A stretch of DNA of 22,563 bases. Source: an uncultured Flavobacteriales bacterium (lineage in GTDB: Bacteria > Bacteroidota > Bacteroidia > Flavobacteriales > BACL11). The notes below the pieces were generated by a model. That model was given only the letters and a program-made list of their open reading frames with translations, was not told the origin of the DNA and did no database searches. Positions 16,976-22,563 of this stretch are shown here, piece after piece (positions within the stretch are counted from its first letter, which is position 1; the number at the start of each line of letters is the position of its first letter). A program made the position numbers and the translations under genes. The DNA lies in NCBI GenBank assembly GCA_950069165.1, contig CATMIT010000017.1, positions 1 through 22,563 on the forward strand, read 5' to 3'.

Positions 16976-17839
16976 ATGGCAAACCTTAAAGAAATACGAA
17001 TAAGAATTTCTTCTATTGAATCTACTATGCAGATTACTTCTGCTATGAAGATGGTATCTGCTGCCAAGCTAAAAAGAGCTCAGGATGCAATTGTTCAACT
17101 AAGGCCATACGCCAACAAACTAACCGAGATGCTTGTTAATTTAAGCGCAAGTTTAGATAGCGGGGATGGTAATTCTTTTTCTGTGGAAAGAGAAGTAAAA
17201 AATATTCTTTTTGTTAGCATAACTTCTAATAGAGGGCTTTGCGGAGGCTTCAATGCTAATATTATTAAACGCACAACAGTATTAATAAAACAAGAGTACA
17301 AAAACTATAATTGTAGTATTATTTCTGTTGGGAAGAAATCATCAGAATACTTTTATAAAAATAACTTTAATGTAATCAGCACACATGATGATTTGTATAA
17401 TGAGATTACATTTGAGGGAGTTGTTGAAATTGCAGAAAGCATAATGAATGATTTCAAGCAAGGCAAATATGATAAGGTAATATTAGTTTATAACCAGTTT
17501 AAAAATGCGGCAACTCAAATAATTATGAATGAAAATTATTTACCAGTTGAAACGCCAGAAGATGAAACGGCTACTATTGGAGATTATATTTTTGAACCCT
17601 CACAAGAAGACATAGTTCAGGAGTTAATACCAAAGTCTTTAAAAACACAACTATTTAAAGCAATATTAGATTCTTATGCTGCAGAACATGGTGCAAGAAT
17701 GACAGCAATGCATAAAGCCACTGACAATGCAAATGATTTGAAAGATGACCTAACCTTATTTTACAATAAAGCAAGGCAAGCTGCAATTACTGAAGAAATT
17801 CTTGAAATTGTTGGAGGAGCGGAAGCACTTAATGGCTAA
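16976..17839 (+). CDS. atpG: F0F1 ATP synthase subunit gamma
   Basis: A 287-residue central-stalk subunit that transmits c-ring rotation to the catalytic head. The N-terminal helix (LKEIRIRISSIESTMQITSAMKMVSAAKLKRAQ) and C-terminal helix (ARMTAMHKATDNANDLKDDL, then NKARQAAITEEILEIVGGAEAL) are the highly conserved coiled-coil pair. The Rossmann-like middle carries SNRGLCGGFN near residues 82-92. Complete; last gene of the cluster, 21 bases before a strong terminator. Confidence 0.97.
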   Translation: MANLKEIRIRISSIESTMQITSAMKMVSAAKLKRAQDAIVQLRPYANKLTEMLVNLSASLDSGDGNSFSVEREVKNILFVSITSNRGLCGGFNANIIKRTTVLIKQEYKNYNCSIISVGKKSSEYFYKNNFNVISTHDDLYNEITFEGVVEIAESIMNDFKQGKYDKVILVYNQFKNAATQIIMNENYLPVETPEDETATIGDYIFEPSQEDIVQELIPKSLKTQLFKAILDSYAAEHGARMTAMHKATDNANDLKDDLTLFYNKARQAAITEEILEIVGGAEALNG

Positions 17840-17860
17840 AAATAAAAAAATATAATTGTT

Positions 17861-17893
17861 AAAAACCCTCTACTTAGTAAGAGGGTTTTTTAT
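17861..17893 (+). terminator. Intrinsic terminator of the ATP synthase operon
   Basis: AAAAACCCTCT at 17861-17871 pairs perfectly with AGAGGGTTTTT at 17880-17890 around an 8-base loop. The T run continues just beyond the arm. The GC-rich inner stem plus U tract is a classic rho-independent terminator. The A-rich left flank makes it potentially bidirectional. Confidence 0.88.
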
Positions 17894-17914
17894 TTCTAAA
17901 AAGTAGGAAACTTT

Positions 17915-17922
17915 TATATTTG
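17915..17922 (+). promoter_or_regulatory. Bacteroidetes-type -7 element (TATATTTG) for the enoyl-CoA hydratase gene
   Basis: TATATTTG fits TAnnTTTG, lies between the atp terminator and the ATG at 17941, and leaves a leader of about 10-15 bases. It probably drives the hydratase-flippase-dut unit. Confidence 0.45.
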
Positions 17923-17940
17923 TATAAAATATCATTAAGA

Positions 17941-18713
17941 TGGATTACAAAAACATATTATTCGAAAGTAAAAATGCAATTGCATATATTACAGTCAATC
18001 GCCCCAAACAACTTAACGCCTTAAATGCAGAAACGATAGTTGAGTTAAATACTGCAATTACAATAGCAGAAAAAGACAAATCTGTAAGGTGCATGATAAT
18101 AACAGGAGCCAAAAATAAAGCATTTATAGCAGGTGCCGACATTAAGGAGTTTGCTAATCACTCTAAAAAAGAAGGAGAAGAATTAGCAAGAAAAGGGCAA
18201 GAATTATTATTTGATATGCTTGAAAATTGTGGAACACCAAGCATAGCTGCAATTAACGGATTTGCTTTGGGAGGAGGATTAGAACTTGCCATGGCTTGTC
18301 ATATTCGTATTGCCTCTGATAATGCAAAAATGGGATTACCAGAAGTTTCCTTAGGGGTAATTCCTGGTTATGGAGGAACACAAAGGTTGGCTAATCTTGT
18401 TGGTAAAGGCAAGGCAATGGAAATGATAACAACAGCCGGTATGATTTCAGCTGATGAGGCTAATAAGTGGGGTTTGGTTAATCATATTTGCCAGCAAGAA
18501 GAATTAATTCCAACAGCTGAAAAAATAGCGAGTAAAATAATGAGGAATTCTCCTATGGCAATTGCAAGCGCAATCAAATCTGTAAATGCAGGATTTAAAA
18601 CAGGCGTTGATGGGTTTGAAGTAGAGAAGAAAGAATTTGGCAATTGCTTTGGAACAACTGAATTTCAAGAAGGCACAACGGCATTTCTAGAGAAAAGAAA
18701 GCCTAACTTTTAA
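17941..18713 (+). CDS. Enoyl-CoA hydratase / isomerase (crotonase family)
   Basis: A 257-residue crotonase-fold enzyme, cytoplasmic, expected to hydrate short-chain enoyl-CoA (crotonyl-CoA) to the 3-hydroxyacyl-CoA in fatty-acid or amino-acid breakdown. The oxyanion-hole segments are AFIAGADIKEF (residues 61-71) and FALGGGLELAMAC (108-120). Both catalytic glutamates of true hydratases are present: Glu115 in GGGLELA and Glu135 in GLPEVSLG. PGYGGTQRL at 142-150 is also typical. Length is normal. I place the ATG at 17941 (MDYKN). It follows the atp terminator and a TAnnTTTG element, and the flippase starts 8 bases after it. The exact substrate is not decidable from sequence. Confidence 0.92.
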
Positions 18714-18721
18714 TTTACAAA

Positions 18722-20203
18722 TTGAATCCCTTAAAACAATTAGCAGGGCAAACCGCTATTTATGGGTTAAGCAGTATAGTAGGGCGGCTACTTAATTATT
18801 TATTAGTCCCACTTTATACACGCTATTTTATCCCAGCTGAATATGGGGTTGTCACAGAGCTTTATGCCTATGTTGCTTTTTTGGTAATTATACTTACTTA
18901 CGGATTAGAAACAGCTTTTTTTAGGTTTTCCCAAAAACAATACGACAAGAAATTAGTATACAGCACAAGCTTAATTTCCTTAATTATTAGCTCAATAGTC
19001 TTTGTAGGACTAATGATTTTTTATCAACTACCCATTTCCAACTGGTTAGAATATCCAAACCATCCTGAGTATGTAATGTGGTTTGCACTTATTATTGGGC
19101 TGGATGCAATCTCCTCAATTTCATTTGCAAAACTCAGAGAGCAAAGACAGGCAGCCCGTTTTGCCCTGGTTCGTTTGGTGAATATTTTTATTAATATTGG
19201 ACTAAATCTTTTCTTTATTATTTATTGCCCTTATGCAGTTGAAAACGGTCTTCCGACTACTGGTTTTGTGAATTCAGTGTATGATCCAGCTGTGGGTATT
19301 GGATATATTTTTATTGCCAATTTGATTGCTAGCGGGGTTACAATACTTATGTTATTCCCTGAAATGATAAAATCTAGCTGGAAATTTAACACTATGCTTT
19401 GGAAAAAAATGATGTGGTATGCACTGCCGCTATTGGTAGCTGGTTTGGCCGGAATGACTAACGAAACCATTGATAGAATTTTATTAAAACATTTGTTGCC
19501 AGACACAGTCGATAAAATGGCAGTAATTGGTGTGTATGGCGCTTTTTATAAGATTTCAATAATTATGATTTTATTTATTCAAACTTTTCGTTTTGCAGCT
19601 GAGCCTTTCTTTTTTTCACAAGAAAAACAACATAATTCTAGAAAAATATATGCAGAGGTACTTAAATACTTTACCATTTTGGCATCTTTAATCTTTTTGG
19701 CTGTAATGCTTTATTTGGATGTGGTAAAACATTTTATTGGCAGCTCTTTTCATCACGAAAAAGGAATAGAAATAGTGCCGATTTTACTTATGGCAAATTT
19801 ATTTTTAGGGATTTATTACAACCTTTCGATATGGTATAAACTAACAGAAAAGACAGGGTATGGCGCAATGCTTGCTATTTTTGGAGCTATCATTACCTTG
19901 GGACTAAATATAGTATTGATTCCAAAAATTGGGTTTGTAGGTTCTGCATGGGCTACACTGGCTTGCTATTTTAGCATGATGTTGGCATCTCTTTTAATAG
20001 GAAGAAAACACTATCCAATTCCTTATGACTTCAAAAGAGTGGTTACCTATATAATTCTTTCTTTTGGGCTTTATAAAATAAGTGCTTATTTCGATACTTC
20101 TATGCTAATTAATACCGTTTATTTATTTGTGTTTATAGTAGCGGTTATTATTTTAGAGAAATCAAAAAAAGAAGTAATTTCCGAGCCTGAATTATTCGAC
20201 TAA
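18722..20203 (+). CDS. Flippase of the polysaccharide/oligosaccharide exporter (Wzx/MATE-like) family
   Basis: A 493-residue inner-membrane protein with about 12-14 hydrophobic helices, of the MOP flippase superfamily. It probably flips a lipid-linked sugar unit for surface polysaccharide. The N-terminus LKQLAGQTAIYGLSSIVGRLLNYLLVPLYTR is the signature of the Bacteroidetes members and supports starting at TTG 18722 (MNPLKQ), since no ATG lies between the preceding stop and this conserved block. A large periplasmic-side loop near 165-185 and a polysaccharide-biosynthesis-type C-terminal part (from about 365) are visible. The tail is charged (EKSKKEVISEPELFD). It starts 8 bases after the hydratase and ends 3 before dut. 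Confidence 0.88.
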   Translation: MNPLKQLAGQTAIYGLSSIVGRLLNYLLVPLYTRYFIPAEYGVVTELYAYVAFLVIILTYGLETAFFRFSQKQYDKKLVYSTSLISLIISSIVFVGLMIFYQLPISNWLEYPNHPEYVMWFALIIGLDAISSISFAKLREQRQAARFALVRLVNIFINIGLNLFFIIYCPYAVENGLPTTGFVNSVYDPAVGIGYIFIANLIASGVTILMLFPEMIKSSWKFNTMLWKKMMWYALPLLVAGLAGMTNETIDRILLKHLLPDTVDKMAVIGVYGAFYKISIIMILFIQTFRFAAEPFFFSQEKQHNSRKIYAEVLKYFTILASLIFLAVMLYLDVVKHFIGSSFHHEKGIEIVPILLMANLFLGIYYNLSIWYKLTEKTGYGAMLAIFGAIITLGLNIVLIPKIGFVGSAWATLACYFSMMLASLLIGRKHYPIPYDFKRVVTYIILSFGLYKISAYFDTSMLINTVYLFVFIVAVIILEKSKKEVISEPELFD

Positions 20204-20206
20204 AAA

Positions 20207-20641
20207 ATGAAAGTAAAAATTGTAAATAAATCAAAACATGGTTTGCCACACTATGCCACAAATCAGTCGGCTGGGATGGATTTAAGGGCAAACTTAGAAG
20301 ATCCAATTGTCCTTAAAACATTAGAGCGAACACTGGTAAAAACAGGACTTTTTATAGAACTTCCTGTTGGCTATGAAGCACAAGTCAGACCAAGAAGTGG
20401 ATTAGCATATAAAAAAGGAATAACCGTTTTAAATTCACCCGGAACCATTGATGCAGATTATAGAGGTGAAATAGGAGTTATTTTGGTGAATTTATCAGAT
20501 AAAGAGTTTGTAATTGAAGACGGGGAAAGAGTGGCGCAAATGGTGTTTGCAAAACACGAACAAGCAAATTGGGAGGAAGTTATAGAACTTGTAGAAACTG
20601 AAAGGGGATCAGGAGGATTTGGAAGCACTGGCGTAAAATAA
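20207..20641 (+). CDS. dut: Deoxyuridine 5'-triphosphate nucleotidohydrolase (dUTPase)
   Basis: A 144-residue trimeric-type dUTPase that hydrolyses dUTP to dUMP and pyrophosphate, keeping uracil out of DNA and feeding dTMP synthesis. All five family motifs are visible: I AGMDLRA (22-28), II PRSGLA (62-67), III GTIDADYRGEIGV (79-91, with the catalytic Asp82), IV RVAQMVF (108-114) and V the phosphate-binding RGSGGFGSTG (133-142). Full length, ATG 3 bases after the flippase stop. In related Flavobacteria the flippase-dut pair is usually followed by a sugar-nucleotidyltransferase. Here an unrelated threonine synthase fragment follows, which marks a likely join. Confidence 0.97.
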   Translation: MKVKIVNKSKHGLPHYATNQSAGMDLRANLEDPIVLKTLERTLVKTGLFIELPVGYEAQVRPRSGLAYKKGITVLNSPGTIDADYRGEIGVILVNLSDKEFVIEDGERVAQMVFAKHEQANWEEVIELVETERGSGGFGSTGVK

Positions 20642-20675
20642 AACAAATAAAATAATGCAAGGTATAAAGAATGAA
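20641..20675. other. Chimera join 2: flavobacterial dut / SAR11-like thrC fragment
   Basis: After the dut stop (20639-20641) the sequence goes within 15 to 30 bases into the middle of a threonine synthase reading frame. The only upstream Met is at 20655 and the first 310 or more residues of the enzyme are absent. The join sequence (AAACAAATAAAATAATG) is A-rich and low in complexity. Base composition falls further (12 G+C in 20701-20760) and the encoded proteins become alphaproteobacterial in type. Exact position uncertain. Confidence 0.68.
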
Positions 20676-21038
20676 AAAGAATACTTAATTGAAGAAAAAG
20701 AATTAAGAAAAATTAAGGAAGATTTTATTTCTGAATCTATATCAGAGCAAGAATTATTATCTTGCATAAAAAAAACATATGAAAATCATAAAATGATAAT
20801 CGATCCTCACACTGCTGTAGGTTTAGGAGCTTTAGAAAAAATTAATTTAACAGATAAAAGCATTGTTTTATCGACAGCTCATCCGTGCAAATTTCCTGAA
20901 GCAATAAAAAAAGCTATTAATATTAAATCTGAATTACCAGAAAAATTAAATTATATTTTAAATGAAAAAGAAAACTTTGATGTAATTAATAATGATATTG
21001 CAGAAGTTAAAAAATATATGCTAAATAAATTAAATTAA
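20655..21038 (+). CDS. thrC: Threonine synthase, C-terminal fragment (~127 residues)
   Basis: This matches the end of PLP-dependent threonine synthase, which makes threonine from O-phosphohomoserine. Recognisable parts are IKEDFISESISEQE, then the strongly conserved IDPHTAVGLGAL (residues about 48-60) and LSTAHPCKFPEAI (about 74-86). The N-terminal domains and the PLP lysine are missing: the family is normally ~460 residues. The listed start (ATG 20655) is only the first Met in an open frame, not a biological start. Codon use is extremely AT-rich with many AAA/ATT codons, as in SAR11. It is convergent with rnhA, their 3' ends overlapping by 9 bases. I take this as a truncated copy created by a sequence join rather than a short functional gene. 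Confidence 0.85.
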   Translation: MQGIKNEKEYLIEEKELRKIKEDFISESISEQELLSCIKKTYENHKMIIDPHTAVGLGALEKINLTDKSIVLSTAHPCKFPEAIKKAINIKSELPEKLNYILNEKENFDVINNDIAEVKKYMLNKLN

Positions 21039-21455
21039 ATTTGCTGCCCTTTTAGCTAATGCATCAACTTTTTCGTTAATAGGATCGCCTGCATGACCTT
21101 TTACCCAAAACCATTTTATTTTATGTTTTTTTGAAATTTCATTTAATTTTGTCCACAATTCTAAATTTTTGACCTTTTGCTTAGATGAAGTTTTCCAATT
21201 ATTTTGTGACCACTTCTCAATCCATTGAGTTATTCCCATTTGTACATATTTCGAGTCAGTATAAATTTGCACTTCCTGCCCAGTTGGTATTTTTTTTAGG
21301 GCCTCTATAGCTGCCATTAATTCCATTTGATTATTTGTGGTATTTTTTTTATTTCCCGTAATTACTATTTTTTCATTGTTCTTAAATATTATTGCCGCCC
21401 ATCCACCATTTCCTGGATTTTCAATGCAAGAGCCATCAGTATAAATTTTGATCAT
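21030..21455 (-). CDS. rnhA: Ribonuclease HI
   Basis: A complete 141-residue RNase HI, cutting the RNA strand of RNA:DNA hybrids. The four catalytic acids are present at the family spacing: Asp7 (YTDGSC), Glu45 (NQMELMAA), Asp67 (YTDSKY) and Asp131 (NEKVDALA). The catalytic-loop His121 (KGHAGDP) is also there. ATG at 21455 follows directly on the stop of the homoserine kinase fragment (TAAATG), the thrB-rnhA order known from Alphaproteobacteria. Its 3' end overlaps the convergent threonine synthase fragment. The very AT-rich codon use fits SAR11-like bacteria rather than the central Bacteroidota region. Confidence 0.96.
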   Translation of the reverse strand: MIKIYTDGSCIENPGNGGWAAIIFKNNEKIVITGNKKNTTNNQMELMAAIEALKKIPTGQEVQIYTDSKYVQMGITQWIEKWSQNNWKTSSKQKVKNLELWTKLNEISKKHKIKWFWVKGHAGDPINEKVDALAKRAANLI

Positions 21456-21700
21456 TTAATTATAGTAATTTTTAAAATTGTTGAATTTATTATGAATTTT
21501 AAGTTTCTGAATATATTCACGGGGATTTTTTATTTTTATTATCGCACTTTTTGAAGTATTTAAATAATCATAAGTTCTTGTTAATAAATATCTTAGTGCA
21601 GCTCCTCTACACAATACATTTAGAGAATTTTTTTCATCTTTAGATAATTTTCTTAAGCTAGAATATCCTTTAAGCAGATTTTTTGATTTTTTCTTATTAA
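21456..21700 (-). CDS. thrB: Homoserine kinase (ThrB, APH-fold type), C-terminal fragment
   Basis: About 80 residues matching the end of the alphaproteobacterial-type homoserine kinase, which phosphorylates homoserine in threonine synthesis. Recognisable are GYSSLRKLSKDEKNSLNVLCRGAALRYLLTRTYDYLN (a conserved late block, from about 21670 down to 21560) and NPREYIQKLKIH near the end. The catalytic part is missing. The frame stays open to a Met at 21740, but residues beyond about 21700 are the helicase gene read in the wrong frame. The TAA stop directly precedes rnhA ATG. The neighbouring threonine synthase fragment is from the same pathway, consistent with one alphaproteobacterial source for 20,655-~21,700. 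Confidence 0.8.
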
Positions 21701-21706
21701 ATATAA
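21683..21706. other. Chimera join 3: thrB fragment / SF1 helicase fragment
   Basis: On the minus strand the helicase motif VI region (YVGVTRTIENLYLI) passes into the homoserine kinase end (NKKKSKNLLKGYSSL) in a different reading frame. The change lies within the A-rich TTAATAAGAAAAAATCA, which makes sense in both frames and is a plausible spurious overlap. The helicase frame then ends at 21653 inside thrB sequence. Confidence 0.65.
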
Positions 21707-22563
21707 ATTTTCTATAGTTCGCGTCACTCCTACATACCAAACTCTGAATTCTTCTTCTTCTTTTGCTTGAGATTTCTTGGAACCTTTAATAGTGTTTGTT
21801 GTTTGATTTAAAAATAAAACTACATTCATTGCCTCGCCACCTTTAGCTCCGTGAATAGTTGAAACTTTTATTCGTGGGGGTTTGGATAAATCTTCTCCAT
21901 TTGTTAACATTGCTCTCATATATTGTCGTTTAGCCAGTGCAACATTTTTAAACGCTGAATCCCAACTTAGATTAAGATCCAGGTTTTTTTCTCCTGTTAT
22001 TTCTTCTAGTCTTTGTCTCTTTATATCTGGCGGTGTGAGTCCTTGTTTTAATTCATTCCAGGTTTGAATGTCTTCATATAAAGTTTTTCCTATACTGTTT
22101 CCTTCCACCGTATTAAAATATAATCCTTTTCTTTTTAGAAAAGGAGGAATTGGTTTCCATAATGATTTGGTCCTAGTTAATATTAACCAGTCCCCCTTGG
22201 TCATATCAATGTCATTTATTTTATATCGTTGATAAATACTGCCTTCGGCATCTTTCGGTAAATAATCTTTTGGTATTCTATTAAAATAAATTCGTTGAAT
22301 AATATCTAAAGCTTTTTGCTGAATTAAACGAGGTACTCTTTCAGATTTTGTTAATGCAATGTTTCTAGCTTGCCATTTAATAAATGAATTGACATCCGCA
22401 CCGGCCCAGCCAAAAATAGCTTGATCATCATCGCCTGCTATCCATACATCACATTGAGTTTCTTCTTCAATTTTTTTAATCATTGACCATTGAATTAAAG
22501 ATAGATCTTGGGCCTCATCAACAAATATAACTTTAAATTTAGGTGGTTTTCCTTTATCTAAAA
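21695..22563 (-). CDS. UvrD/Rep-like superfamily 1 DNA helicase, internal fragment
   Basis: Part of an ATP-dependent 3'-5' SF1A helicase, open at the right window edge and cut at its C-terminus by the join near 21695. The frame is readable from 22561. Motif II is FVDEAQDLSLIQW (about 22524-22488), followed by motif III AGDDDQAIFGWAGA. Next are a helical region with KGDWLILTRTKSLW, motif V-type VSTIHGAKGGEAMNVVLFLNQ and motif VI VWYVGVTR. The Met at 22483 lies after motif II, so it is not the true start. The frame formally runs to 21653, but the last ~14 residues are thrB sequence. Short helicases of this kind occur in marine phages as well as in bacteria; I suspect a phage source but cannot show it. 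Confidence 0.82.

Noticed and set aside
20655..21038. A short independent gene starting at ATG 20655
   Set aside because: The protein matches only the end of threonine synthase (IDPHTAVGL, TAHPCKFPEAI). The Met is an accident of the open frame and the rest of the enzyme is absent.
21456..21740. A 94-residue gene starting at 21740
   Set aside because: Its first ~14 residues are the helicase gene read out of frame; the remainder is the C-terminus of homoserine kinase.
1..22563. Defence system, mobile element, CRISPR array, tRNA or rRNA
   Set aside because: I looked for transposases, integrases, direct-repeat arrays, toxin-antitoxin pairs and tRNA-like clover leaves and saw none. The helicase fragment alone does not make a defence system.

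Overview
The body of the window (about 1,700-20,641) is a continuous, AT-rich stretch of a Bacteroidota genome, most likely a marine Flavobacteriales-like bacterium. The evidence is the gene order and family types. There is an SprE/PorW-type TPR lipoprotein of the type IX secretion/gliding apparatus, a bactofilin next to AtpZ, and an F-type ATP synthase cluster without atpD/atpC whose a-subunit carries the long N-terminal periplasmic extension of this phylum. There are also a GH3-family protein, an MEP-pathway Dxr next to RseP, and several TAnnTTTG promoter elements typical of Bacteroidetes sigma factor.

Layout. 1-~1,700 (minus strand): the C-terminal part of a MacB/FtsX-type ABC permease followed by the N-terminal part of its HlyD/MacA-type adaptor. 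~1,700-2,969 (minus): an alpha-aminoadipic-semialdehyde-type aldehyde dehydrogenase that runs in frame into the permease. 3,029-9,142 (minus): a very compact five-gene unit in transcription order M23 peptidase, GH3, dxr, rseP, cation:proton antiporter. 9,240-11,861 (plus): SprE/PorW. 11,904-17,839 (plus): bactofilin, atpZ, a small membrane protein, atpB, E, F, H, A, G, closed by a clear intrinsic terminator. 17,940-20,641 (plus): enoyl-CoA hydratase, flippase, dut.

Both ends look foreign to this body. Directly after dut comes a C-terminal fragment of threonine synthase (plus) convergent with RNase HI (minus), which is preceded by the C-terminal fragment of a homoserine kinase. This is a very AT-rich alphaproteobacterial (SAR11-like) arrangement. 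The homoserine kinase fragment then runs into a UvrD/Rep-like SF1 helicase fragment that reaches the window end. With the aldehyde dehydrogenase::MacB join this makes three places where one truncated gene meets another at a short stretch of shared or low-complexity sequence. I read the window as a chimeric assembly (probably metagenomic) of up to four sources, not as one natural locus; this is inference and needs read-level checking.

Biologically, the central part couples envelope and energy functions: peptidoglycan hydrolysis (M23), isoprenoid precursor synthesis (Dxr), intramembrane proteolysis (RseP), ion exchange, type IX secretion (SprE), cytoskeletal scaffold (bactofilin) and the proton-driven ATP synthase. 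I see no tRNA, rRNA, CRISPR array, insertion sequence or defence system. The most interesting native signals are a perfect 16-bp hairpin between atpE and atpF, an inverted repeat overlapping the atpB promoter region, and the 38-bp bactofilin/atpZ overlap. I did not find a convincing new multi-gene system.
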